Source of the DNA: Anarhynchus alexandrinus
Lineage: Eukaryota; Chordata; Aves; Charadriiformes; Charadriidae
Direction: 5' to 3'
Length of the DNA: 64,000 nucleotides
Assembly (NCBI GenBank): GCA_008711295.1
Contig: VUYV01000404.1
Coordinates: 338,660-402,659, forward strand
Positions 48,911 through 60,690 of this stretch are shown one piece after another. The notes under the pieces are model-generated. The model worked only from the letters and a program-made list of their open reading frames with translations, was not told the origin of the DNA and ran no database searches. The position numbers and the translations under genes are program-made. How positions within the stretch are numbered: the first letter of the stretch is position 1; every line of letters starts with the position of its first letter.

Positions 48911-50639
48911 AAACATTCAGCTCAGAAATTTCCCTGAACTTATCCATGTTAAGCAGGGTTGTAAACAAGTAATTTTTCTTCCCTGCTATGGCCTCCTTTC
49001 CTCTGTGTGCTCTTTTCATGCCTTGATTCATTTCCTCGTGCTACAAACTCCCTAGAAGGCTTCTTCCTTGTGTCTTTGAAAATGGATTTATTCTTTGTTT
49101 TTGTGATATCTGCAAATAGTTTCTCAAACTTCTTTTGGTGCTGCCATTTTGTATTTTTACATAGAATTGATCTACTAGTGGTTATTATTCTTTCTATTAT
49201 CCAAGTTTCAACATAATTTAAGGTTTTGCAAGAATTTCCATTTGTAATGATACCCCCTAGCCTGTTGGGTTTTCTCACGTCTTTGCTAATAGGTTGTGTA
49301 CCTTAACTTCGAGAAGCCATACGGTGGTATTAGATAGTCACTGTGCCACTGGGAATGATTAATCTCTTTAACCTTTTTCAAACAACTTTTCTCATTTATA
49401 AGTGACTTCTTTTTTTAAAAATCAATCAGCAGTAGACCTTTTGATTTAGTAGCTTCGGGATTTTGAAATCTAAATGTCTTATGGTTATTCATTATATAGT
49501 GATTTCTAATGATATCACTTGAACAATTTCCTGCACATTGGTCCGGACCAAACCTAAATAACTGTAATTGACAGTGTCTAGATATTTAATCTTGGAGTCA
49601 TACACAGATGTGATGTTCACCCAGGCCACCAGCAAGAACCTTATTTTCTTGCTTCTTGCATTTCCTTTTAGGTTCCAAACTCTCCTTTAGTATTGTGAAG
49701 CCACTGTCAACATCTTTGTCAGGTGAAGTAATATATTATTTTTTTTCTAATAAGGTCCTGGAATATTTTACCGGATGGATTTTGTACTCAGTATGGAGAA
49801 TGCAAAGTTTGACCTCTTTCATTCTGTGCAACTTTGCAAAGTACGAATAAAAGAAAAATATATAATAATAAGACAGGTAGTCCTGTGACTGCGGTTTCCT
49901 CTTCTGTGCTCATTAGTGCATGATAGTTTGTAGCTAGTTTTTGGCCGGTATTCTACTGTGTGTATCTCTTGGTATTTTAAAATCACTCAGCTCTCTTAGT
50001 GCATTGTCTGTGTGGACATTTCCAATATTCTGGTCACTTGCATCTCCAAATCATACACTAATGCAAAAAAAAAAAAAAAAAGAAACAAAAGAAATATGAC
50101 ATACAGGAAAGTTTGTAGCATGACAAACTTATGAGAAACAACTCAAATGGTTTCTTTTAATGTGGTAGGTGGATATGTTGCAAGATATCCCACTTTCCTG
50201 ACCATATAAATCTTTGCAGTAGTTTTCCTTGGCTGTGTTCAGGTGACAATTATACTGGTTTAATTGATGTCAAATTATCTCAAGTCAATATCAGTGCAAT
50301 ACAGAATTGAATTGGGGTTAATGTTTTAATCATAGCCTAGTAACCCCTTGAATCCTTTCAAGACAAGAGACAAAAGCGCCCAAAGGAAAATTGTAGAAGA
50401 TTCTTGCTAAGGCTTGGAGAGGGGTGGTCCAGTAAGTACTAATAAAAGTTCTTTAAAAGTGTGAAATATCAAGCATAAAACCAGTTTTATTTCCAAGGTG
50501 TATAACATAAAGCATTATATTAAGATGTATTATATGTTGAAAGAGTTCTAGAATGAAAAGCAAACTGTTGGGCAAATCTATGATAAATATGTGCTATTTG
50601 TAAATCCTATGTTTATATTGACGTAATATCCTGAGAGTC
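48911..50639. other. No recognisable feature; poly-A run at 50065-50083
   Basis: AT-rich sequence. The first part may be further decayed LINE. A run of 19 A lies at 50065-50083 with no recognisable retrocopy beside it. Confidence 0.45.
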
Positions 50640-50995
50640 CTAATTTAGTAAAGCTCTCTATTCTCTTCTGCCACCTTGCATCTTGAGGGCTGTAGTCCTC
50701 CAGGTAGATCATCCATACAGGAAAAAGATGAGGCTGACTGTCATGCTGGATGCCTGTACTACTTTGACTGACCTCTTCAGCCTGAAGCACCCCCCCACAT
50801 GTGAAAACCCTAGTGCATTGTGGGTCCAGAGGGGCCAGCCCTCTGCTCTTAGTAGGCTGTGCAACACAGCTGCCACCTCACTCAGCTGGGAGTAAGATGT
50901 TTGTCTCGTTAACTGCCCGAGATGTTGTTCCTCAGAGAAGAGTCTGCTTCACATTTGCTGATATTGTATGCAAACATTCTCCATTCTGGTGAGAT
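50640..50995. other. GC-richer patch, unrecognised
   Basis: Composition is less AT-rich than the flanks and short frames are open on both strands. The segments GCATCTTGAGGGCTGTAGT (near 50678) and TGCATTGTGGGTCC (near 50815) resemble the 'ACTACAnnTCCCAGnATGC' type motif that occurs in promoters and in some DNA transposons. No family could be assigned. Confidence 0.2.
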
Positions 50996-52780
50996 ATGGT
51001 AGATTAGTTAAATGGTTGCTGCAGTGGAGGTGTCTGTCATTGGAGAAGACCATAAGAGCTGGGCTAGGAAGTGGCCATAAGTTTTTAAAACATTCAGCAA
51101 AGCTCTTGGATGTCAGAGTAACTTTGCATCTAGCAACCCCATTCAGTCACTAGGCCAGTCACAGACTTCATTATTGGAAACTGAAAGTTCTGAAATTGAG
51201 CAACTCATGATTTCAGTGATCAAGATTTTGAAGATGGGGTCATGGGACTGTCATTGTGTTGCTCTTTCACTAAGGTGGAGCCACAGGGTTATTTTCCAAA
51301 CCATTCTCTAAATGTTATATTATGTTAAACCTAAACCCTAATCACTATGCAGTGCTTTTTTGGGGGACAATAAATGTAGACAATCACACCTATCTTCCAG
51401 AGTGAGGATTCAGATGACTACAGGCAGCTATTAAAATCTAGCTTAGTGAAGCTGTTGTAGTTGTAGATTAACTTGTCTTTCAATTCTCTTGTCTATGCAG
51501 TTTACATGAAATCTAATTGAACACCACTGGTCAAAAACCTTTTAATGTTAGCCAGGAGCAGATTAAAAGGTATTGTTCTATCTACCACTTTTCTACAACT
51601 ATGAAATTGTTCAACACCTCCTGAACACCAAATTGATTTAGTAGGAATACTTAAAAAAACCTAACCCGACCCAAAAAAACTGAAGACAGCTAAACCATGA
51701 AAAAATAATTGGAGTATTACTTGTCCCAAACAAGCACCATCCAATGACATGGAAGTGTCAGGGATAAAAAACATCACCAGAAGTTAAGTAAGAGCTGTAG
51801 AAGCACAACTGCATCTTGTCTGCTACACTGCTCTGCTTAAGTTCCCACTGAACCAGAAGAAGAGGAAATTATCAAACATCCAGAGGGAAGATAATGAAAT
51901 GGGATCACGTTGCTATTGGTTAATGTGCTCATCATATATATAGCCATCCTGTTCCCATCTCCTTCTCTAAAGTGTTGCTTTGGAGAGGATGATCAGCATT
52001 GCAAGAGATGCTGTCTTTATGCAGGGATGAGCTTCTGTCTATGCCATGACAAATGCCATTTATGTCTATCACCAGAATTTATAAACTTAGTCCCAGTTAC
52101 AGTCAATTCAGTCCACAATAGATTTAAGTAGATCTCCAATGAAGTTGAAAATACGATAATGGGTCCTTGTACCCAGATTCTATCTGTTTCTTTAAAACAG
52201 AAATAATAAATCTTAGCATCAGTTAGGCTGTATGGTTGGAGTATACTAAAATTATGATTTCTAATTCTGAAAATATGCAAAGATCTTGCAAACTTGAAGT
52301 TTACATCAGTTATGATCACTACATTGGAGTTGGCAAGTCTGAGTTCATGATTTGAAGTAAGAACAGGTGGTGAAATAAAAGGTACTTAGATCATTATGAA
52401 CAGGATAGTTTACTCAAATCTGACAGTCTATTAACATATATCAGGGTCTAAACATTCATTACAATGACAGAACTCTCCGTGTTTACTCGAGTACTTCGTG
52501 ACTCGTAGAGTTCCTGTACTTCACTTCTTCCTGCTTTCATAGTATCAATGCTCCAGTACCTTTCTAAAAGCTGGGCCATGACTTTGTTAAACACAGAATG
52601 GTACAAGATATAACCATTTCAAGCTTTTTTTAGTTGAAATGATTCTGCTGTTACTTTATGCTTTCTTAAATAAATCTGTGTTTCAAGTGCCCTACTTGAT
52701 TTTTACAAGTATTTTGAAAGCATTCCGATGATCCTTACACATTTTTTTACACAGTGGAAGGTAGTGTGAACACACATGTA
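50996..52780. other. No recognisable feature
   Basis: AT-rich sequence with unsupported short open frames. No repeat or exon was recognised. Confidence 0.45.
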
Positions 52781-52801
52781 ATAAGTAATTTAGCAAAAGA
52801 A

Positions 52802-53335
52802 TTTTGCTTCAGCTAAAATAGATGTGTGCTCGCTATGGCTTCAGCTAAGATGGATGTGTGCTTGCTATGCGTTTGGAAAAGGGATAGTGTTAGATAGGAT
52901 ATCAGACGAAAGCAACAGTTGGAAGTACCAAACCGTCGCAAAACAAAGGATGGTGTGGTTAGATAAGATAACCACAAAAGTGTAAGGAATGGAGAAGCTA
53001 CAAGAAGGACATAGTGATAAAGACTTTGAGCTTCCCTCTGATGACCACCAGGAAGACCCCTGAGGAAGCATATAGCCTGGGCCACTAGAAGGGAGGAGGC
53101 ATGTTCAGGAGTGGGTGGCATTCCAAGAACTCATTGATTATGCAAACTATGTTCCAAGAAAAAACATGAATAATTATGAGAAATATGAAATAAAAACTAG
53201 TGTTTGTAAAGGAAAAATGAGCCACAGGAGGAGAAATCCCCTGTGTAACTCCCAGCGCTGTAATAAATATTCTTTGCTCCACCGAATTTGCCCCGGACTA
53301 AAATTCAATACAGTGAGCGTGTTTCTCACACGCAT
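52802..53335 (+). mobile_element. Probable solo LTR of an endogenous retrovirus (ERVL-like)
   Basis: The plus strand has an LTR-like order. A U3-like part opens with two tandem 32-bp units (52806-52869). A 'CCCCTGTGTAACTCCCAGCG' segment (53239-53258) is followed by the polyadenylation signal AATAAA at 53262-53267. A short U5-like part (about 53268-53335) then ends near CTCACA. The 'gcgctgtaataaat' then 'tttgctcc' wording resembles avian ERVL LTRs as I remember them. No internal retroviral coding sequence lies next to it, so it would be a solo LTR left by recombination. Both ends and any target-site duplication remain unresolved. Confidence 0.45.
52806..52869. repeat. 32-bp tandem duplication inside the LTR-like element
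   Basis: Two adjacent units, 52806-52837 and 52838-52869, both begin GCTTCAGCTAA and end GCTATG, and differ at about three positions. Duplicated blocks like this are common in retroviral U3 regions. Confidence 0.9.
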
Positions 53336-56300
53336 ATCCTAGAAAACTCTTCCAGACGCCATTTTAAAGTAGATGTCATTCAGACCTCCATGTTAGTACT
53401 GGTTGTCTCTAATCCAAAGGAAGTTACAGTCACTTCATCAGCTTGAAGATACGTTCTGACACTCACTTGAGTGACACTGAAGATTTCTGTCTTAACGAAC
53501 AAAGTAATGCACAAAGACATTATTCATGCAGATGTAGGAAGAAAGGCATTGTTCAGTTACTTTAAAATATTTACCATACATGGTAAACCAGGGTTTTCCC
53601 TTTGTTTATCTTTCACAAAAAATTGCATTTAAATCTGAGGTTTCCTTTTGTTCAGGCAAAACCTGTTGGTGTTTTTTTTTTTATTTTTAATTTTGCTGTT
53701 ATCCATGTCAGTCCATCTTCTCTTTAATAACCAAAGGACTAAAATGAGCCTAGTAAAACAAAACAGAAACAAACAACCTTGGAATAGGGAGTGTCTGTTT
53801 TTTTACCATTTTACATTGGAAATGTCCCCAATGGCTTAACCCTTGGGTTTCCATTGTATCAAAACTAGTTTTGTTTATGAACTTAGGCCCCTGCAAAACT
53901 TTCAGCTGCGCCACCTCCCTCACCTTTTGTTGAGCGGTGCACAAGTACAAATACAGTATCGACAGCATCTATTATTTTCGTCCTGAAGAGTTAATAAATT
54001 CATTGCTGTTGCAGAGTGAACACTTTTCTTTTTTACTTTTCCAGCTGTGTTTTTCTTCATTCACTGGTTTCAGATGAATAATCTTTCAGCTTTTCTTCCT
54101 ATGAAGTTTACAGGGAATTTACAATTCCCAAAGGATGGCTGTTAGAACAATATCAGAAATCCTATTACAATCCTTTTCTCTTTCTTCCTAACTTTTAAGG
54201 TGTACATTTTGGATTTCACCACTTGATGCTGATTGCCTCAGAGCCCAGAGGGAGTCAAGCTACTTTGTGCGAGATGAACTCCTTGGCAGTTTCTCTGACT
54301 TTGCTCTTAAAGTGAAGAAAGTGATGGCTGAGATGGGGCACTGCACTGAGAGGCACAGGCTCTCTGGAGTTGCGTGAAGCCACAGTGCCTCAGCAGAGAG
54401 CTGCAAATTCCTTCAACAAATGGTTAAAAGCACGTGTGTATACTCTGGGCTATAATTAGTAGAATAAAGTGGAATTGCAGCATTTCATATCATGTCCATA
54501 GGCATTTCATGCAGGCAACGCTTATTATTATTTCTTGATGTTTGGTCACAAGGCCAGCTACTCTTGTAGGGGAAGAACACAAAAGATTTTGATGGGAGTG
54601 GCTATGAAAACAGAAATTCGCTGTAGAGGCAAGAAAGATGTTTTTCTTCCTCTGAATTATGTTTTATTTTTCCTCCCCTCTTCCTCTGAGGCATCAGATA
54701 TTAGCCATCTATGAATGCAGGGAACCTCAGAGAAGATAGCACAAGTGTTCAGATGATATTCAGCAAATACAGTGGCCCAAAATGTCAGCTGTGCTGTTCT
54801 TGCTCTTATGCTGCCCTGGAGGGCATCTGAATTAGATGGACATGAGAACAGAACCACACCACTCAGTGACACATAAAGTTAATTTTATTTAATAAGCTAT
54901 CGAAGGTGAGTAATAAGTTCTGTTCTAAGATTTCTGTTCCACAACACTCACAGACTTCTCACTCACAATAACCAGGGCCCTCCAGTCGAGCTCTGACCTG
55001 CACGGCAGGGGAGCATGACACCACTCAACATTTCCAAGCCTGCTGGCAGCCTGACCCTGGGAACAGCAGTTCCACCATGGACTCAATCTTCCTCAGGGTG
55101 TCAGATATCTTTGTATAGAGTTCCCCTCACCTCCCCAGAGGCTGTTATTTTCAATATTTATTGCTTTCTAAAGTAGATTTGATAAGTGGCTAACAATGTA
55201 GCCCAAGCCATTTCTTTGCATTTCCCTACACTGAAGGCTGGTTAGCATTTTCTACCTGGATTTCTGTCACACTCTGGTCTCCTACCCCAAAATTTATTAC
55301 GAGGGTGTGAATTTGGCAACAGCAATATAAGGAAGTTTATCTGTCCTTTTTTATTTTCCAGTGTATTCTGGATTGATATAGTTAGGCAGAGCTGTGAAGA
55401 TATAGTCAAGATCTCATTTATCGAAGCAGTGCTTTCAGGTAAGCTTTACCCCTTGAGACAGACTCTGTGGAACATCATTTGGTGGGTTTGGAGTAAGGAA
55501 GGACTTTTCTTCCAGGTCAGACTGGCTGAGACGTTGGGCTTTTTTTCATCTTCCTTTGCAGTATTGAGCAGCTGTTGCTGCCTAAGACCAGCATCTAAGT
55601 CTGTGTTTCTTTAAAGGCTTTCTGCTGGAGCATCAGACAAGAGTGTCCTGTGGCTTTCCCTCCTCCTAACACAACCTCTGGAAACCTCTTTGGTTTGGGA
55701 CGTGGTTGTCTGCACTGCTTAGACTAGGGAAAGAACTGGGATTTTTTCATATTTTTGAAAAATGTTTAGCTTAAAGGGTCCCGAAGAGCCAGAGGATATG
55801 GGGCAGAAACTTGCCTGGACCCTGGGGTAGGAAAGTTTGGCCTATAGTTCAGGAAAGCATACCAGTCCCTCAGTATGCTTGTTTGCTTATCCAACTGAAA
55901 ATAGTTAATTGGAAAAAAAATGGCTCTTGCAGAGATGACAACTTCTCTGATGGTAAAATATGGCAAATAACCCTGGTAAAAATCAATGTGGCCAAGCTAT
56001 TAAACCCCAAACTATATTTCTTATTTAAATTTTTTTTATTATTGAAGCCTTCTCCCTTGACTATACTGTCCTTAAAATATCACTGTAATACAGGAAAAAT
56101 ATGGTTTTTCTATACTATTGATTGTGCTCTGCATGAGTATAAATAGTGTCACCAGATGGAAGGCAGATCAATAGGTCAGAACTTACTGATGATATAAAAA
56201 TTCCTCCAGGTTTCAAGATAAATACATCAAGTCTTTCAACTATGGTTATAAAAAACTGCCCATTTTCTTTTTACAAGTTGTCTTAAAGAACTAGAAAACA

Positions 56301-57937
56301 GTTACTTACCTTGCAGTCTATTTTGCTATGGCAGTTTTATTGTCTTCTTTCTGGCATGCGATGGAAAGGGTATATATTTTCAGCATGGAATGGTTTAAGA
56401 TATGAAAACATTAAGCTCTGAATAGCCCTTCATCAAAAAGAATATCTCACCTCCAAGGTCTTTCAAGAGAAACAAAACACTGAGATGCCATTGGAGCAAA
56501 TGGATCATACAAGCAAGAGATGAAATATATGTATAAAAAAAGACACATAACTTCCCCCCTTCCCCAAGCCGTGTCATGAAAAATGGCTCTACCTCAAGTT
56601 TGGCATCTTGTCTCTTATTTGCACTTAGTAGCAAACTCATTCAAAAACTGTAGCTGAACTGAGTTAGATGCAGGAATACATGTCATGCCTCTGTAATATG
56701 GAAAGCCTACGTAATGATGAATATTAAGCACTGGCTTCAGACTTAAGGTCAGCTGTGCTACGTTGCATCATTTTTAGATTTTGCCCAGAGAGGATCATTA
56801 TGGTACAATAAGCGTTTTCCAGTGAGGTAATAAAACTTTGTTCAGTGTTTTTCAGCTTGCTGCCTGTTATGAGAGAGACTAAAGCACCACGAGGTGATCA
56901 GAGCAGAACATTTGAATCCTACATTATTCTAGCGTACAGTTGCAATGCCGCTATACCAGGCTCTTCATCAGCAGAAAGAGAATTTTCTTTTGAACTATTA
57001 GACATGCACAAGGAATAAAGAGATGAAAAAAAAACCCACAAAGAAAATGATTAAGCAAGAATTGCCAATGTTATTTTAACTAAATGGAGAACTTGATTAA
57101 CTAAAATATTCCCTCCCCCCCTCTCCCCATCCTCACAACGCAGCTGTTCTGTGCTTAGCAATTGCAAGACAAAACAAAACAGGTCATAACACTCAGGCAT
57201 GTACAACTTCTATTGATGACAATATAATTCTTTCCATAAGCATAAAGAAGAACAGGATCTGACCCTTTTGTAGCTTATTGCCATGCTACTGAAAAATATG
57301 AGCTAGGAAACGCAAATATCATTACTCAGTATTTAATCAAAAACATTTGGTTCAGGGTTAAGCTGCAGTGATGTTGGCCCAAATTGCATCCAAATTGTAA
57401 CGTTAATGCCAGCAATGGAGTCTGCATCACGTCAGCTGAGCTTCGAACTTCCAGCAGGGGCTTCTTTTCTCTGACAAAAACAAACACTAGGCAAATCCAT
57501 ATTTGGGTGAGTTGTCACAGGCCTTTCTTTTTCACATAGTAAATAATTTAATCGCACCAAGCATTTGGAAATTTCCAGAAAGGTAGCTTGTTTTTGTTGA
57601 ATGCTGCATACATTATAACCTTGATAATTTCATTGGAATGGGTCATTTTTACAGGCAAATGTTCTTCTGCCTCTAGATAAGTGCCAAACTGTTTACTGAA
57701 AATAACAATTGGAATGTAGCGAAGACAAATTTCAAAATTCAGAGTCATTGAAGTAAGGCGCTTCAGAATATGAATAAATATTCATTTGAGGAGCATAGTT
57801 TATTTTAATGGCTTTTTGTATTCTATTAAACTACCAAAAAGGCCTCAGCTTTTCCTGATGTACTTCAGAATCAAGTCTTTGCTTGATTCTCAAAAGGCAG
57901 CGTCATAAAATAATTACAAGTGACTTGTATTTGAAGA
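53336..57937. other. No firm feature; GC-richer patch near 54.93-55.14 kb
   Basis: AT-rich DNA in the main. A GC-richer stretch at about 54930-55140 is not open in a long frame and I could not assign it to a repeat. Open frames at 55811-56146, 54657-54872 and 53648-53839 lack support. Confidence 0.45.
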
Positions 57938-58380
57938 GCAACGAAGCTGGTGAAGGGTCTACTGCACAAGTCTTATGAGGAGCATCTGAGGGAACTGGGG
58001 TTGCTTGGCCTGGAGAAAAGGAGGCTGAGGGGAGACCTTATTGCTCTCTACAACTACCTGAAAGGAGGTTGTAGTAAGGTGGGCGTTGGTCTTTTCTCCC
58101 AAGTAACAAGCGATAAGATGAGACAAAATGGCCTCAAGTTGCACCAGGGGAGGTTCAGATTGGATATTAGAAAAAAATTCTTCACCGAAAGGGTTGTCAA
58201 GCATTAGAACAGGCTGCCCAGGGAAGTGCTGGAATCACCATCTCTGGAGGTATTTAAAAGATATGTAGACGTGACACTAAGAGACAGGGTTTAGTGGTGG
58301 TTTTGGCAGTGTTAGGTTGATGGTTGGACTCCATGATCTTAAAGGTCTTTTCCAACTTAAATGATTTTATGATTCTATGA
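57938..58380 (+). mobile_element. CR1 LINE, 5'-truncated 3' end (avian type)
   Basis: A plus-strand CR1 insertion. Its first part encodes the C-terminus of ORF2 in a frame still open for 85 codons (57950-58207): [20 protein letters not shown], then LFSQVTSDK, then [10 protein letters not shown]. The frame stops where the family has Trp (RHWNRLPREV); here TGG has become TAG at 58205-58207, and NRLPREVLESPSLEV continues after it. The untranslated tail follows, with 'ggttgatggttggactccat' and 'aaggtcttttccaactt', ending in ATGATTCTATGA at 58369-58380. It is the best preserved CR1 here and probably the youngest. Reverse transcriptase and endonuclease are absent, so it is not mobile. Confidence 0.95.
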
Positions 58381-60329
58381 TTGTCCTATGAGAGATTTTC
58401 TGTAAGAGTTCAGTTCTTCTTCTTATACGCTCTATACAGCATATAAGGACTCATCATGTTCTCAGCTGAGTTAATAGGTGTTGTTTACAGCCCTCGGTGA
58501 AGACGATCCTAAATGATTATTGAGATTTTTGTTTTGTCTTGCTTTTTGGTTTTTTTTTTTTGCAGCTACAGTCAGATGGTGGCACATATTCAACAATAAT
58601 AATTGTTAAACAGCCATTAGGAATGAGTGACATGCAGCAATTTTACAGATAGTCAGACAAGAATAACAGTTATAACCATTATATACCTTCAAACAGCCTA
58701 GGAATATAGTACTATAATTATGGAAGCTTTCTTAGTAACTCTGAAAGTCTACTGGGTGTTATAATAATGTGAGTTTATTTTTATCCTGGTTTCCTAAGAA
58801 GAAGAGTTTTATGCAATCATGTTGTCCGTGTTCATTTATCTGTCTGTCAGTCAGTCAGTCTCCCAAACAACTTCCGAACTCAGTATCCAATTTCAACCAA
58901 ATTTGAAAGTGCAGCTGAGGACTCAAAGCTATTAAGTTCCTACAAGCTTCATGAAAACAAACTGTTGCATAGAAGTTGAAGGTTCAAATTAGTGTTCCCA
59001 TGAGTGAAAGATCACATTCTGAGTACGAGAGGTTTGTCTGACAACTGGCCAGTTAGCATGTTCATACAAATCAGCTGTAAAGCTAGTTACAGCACTTACT
59101 GGCCAGATCAAATTATTTCAGTCAGGGAAAGAGAATACAGAGCCATCTGACACCAATCCTTCAAAAAAAAAAAAAAAAAAAAAAAAGGGATCTGCTTAAT
59201 TTCCTTTGTCCTTATTCTGGATTCTAACACAGAATTCCTATTGCTTTCCTTGGAAATTTGTTTTATGGATTGATACTGTGCTATTGATGAGTTTGCCACA
59301 GTATTTTGTCTCATTTAAGGCTCCTTTAAAAAAAAAATATTTCTTTTTGCAGTGAGCTTTTTATGTGCTAATTAATTCTCACAACATCCTTATGAGACAG
59401 CTACATGTTATTATCTGTGTTTCACAGAAGTTGAATTCCAGTACAACAGCAGGTTGAATCTCTGTTGAGGAGCAAAGTTAGACCAGTGCTGTTCTGATTT
59501 TTGTCAAAAAGAAAAAAAAAAGAAGAAGTACTTCACAAACTTACTATCCCCCACACAGCTATGCTTGATAGTTATAGCATGGAATTTATATCAGCATTTT
59601 CCATATTTTGAAATAAATTAGCAATTTTTTTTCCTGTAGTAAAACTTGGTCAACAATTACACGTCATGGAATTTTCTTCTTTGCTCGTTTGTTGCAGATT
59701 AATTTAACACATAGTTAGAGTATCATAGAGATTGTTGTGATTTGAGATCGTTATAGAGATAAAGGTGTTAACAAATCAGAGAAATGGTTGGAGACCATCA
59801 CTAATTAATTATACTGCTACCGATAATCTGGTAATGCTGTGTTTGATATTTGCCAGAGTTAAATAATCCAGAAGAAACAGTCTGGAAAATCTGGCACATG
59901 ATAGAAGCACCTTTGATCATTTGGTCCTGAAGAGTCAGTTTACAAACTTTTGTGCTTTAAAATTCTGCCTAGAAATTAACTACAGAACTACTCACCAAGC
60001 ATTTAATTCCCTTCCACATTCAACTGAAAACTTTGTCCTAGTGATATTTTGTGGCACGGAGTTCTTTCAGTGAATGACACACAGTAGCACCAGATTAACT
60101 GCCCTTTTTTTTGTCTCCTAAAAATGTCAAAGGGATTTTTAATTTTCTGCCTTTTCTTATCTGGTATTCACTGTTTTGTTTGATACTATAATGCATTTTT
60201 ATTCCTTGCAAAAATAAACAGACATATTTCAGAAACTCTTCTTTTGTGCTTTTCCACTGCTTTTATTGATTCACATCATTGACTCTTTCTGAGCCTACTT
60301 CTCATGTGCTTTTTCCCTTTTTACTTAAG
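58381..60329. other. No recognisable feature; contains a (CAGT)n stretch
   Basis: AT-rich sequence. TCAGTCAGTCAGTC lies near 58847-58860 and an A-run at 59163-59186. No gene or repeat family was recognised. Confidence 0.5.
59163..59186. repeat. Poly-A run (24)
   Basis: Twenty-four consecutive A, the longest homopolymer in the window. It could be the tail of an old retroposed copy, but nothing recognisable precedes it. Confidence 0.95.
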
Positions 60330-60690
60330 ATGACCAGAACTGAACGCTAGTGCAACTGAGCTGTGTAATGGTACCCGGTTCTTTTTCCTGAACGGCTGCA
60401 CCTGAGCAATGGCATGTACCTTGCAGTATGCACAAGCAGCTCCTCTTAACTCTCGTGGTATGCATTGCTTTGTACTTGTTGACTTTATCTTCTCCTGGCA
60501 AATACTTCACAATCTCTTGCCTTTGCCTAGCTGCCCTGAAAACCTTTACAATGTATTCTACTGCTGCAGGCCCAAAACCTTTTTGGTCGTTTGAGATCTG
60601 ACTCTTTTCTGCTCATATTCTGTTCTAAATCATTAATTACTGTACCGGATTCTTCCAGTGCTGGCTTGAAAACCCGTGCCTTTCCACAGA
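60330..60690 (-). mobile_element. Faint CR1-clade LINE remnant
   Basis: Read on the plus strand, it follows the antisense layout of CR1 ORF2. 'gatgaccagaactgaacgc' (about 60330-60348) resembles the 'accagaactgcacacagt' segment. 'tttggtcgtttgagatctga' (about 60582-60601) resembles 'ttggtgtcatctgcaaactt'. 'aaatcattaattactgtacc' (about 60628-60647) resembles the 'gtcattgatgaagatattaaacagcaccgg' segment, giving VINDLEQN on the minus strand (the FINDLE block). Blocks are closer than in the family, so internal deletions must be assumed. Weak evidence compared with the other copies. Confidence 0.38.

Noticed and set aside
51910..52131. A cysteine-rich 73-codon frame with a hydrophobic N-terminus, resembling a small secreted peptide.
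   Set aside because: The frame opens with TTG, not ATG. The first in-frame ATG lies after the hydrophobic part and half of the cysteines. No splice sites or known cysteine spacing support it.
57959..58204. An 81-codon minus-strand ORF.
   Set aside because: It is the antisense shadow of the CR1 ORF2 C-terminus at 57950-58207.
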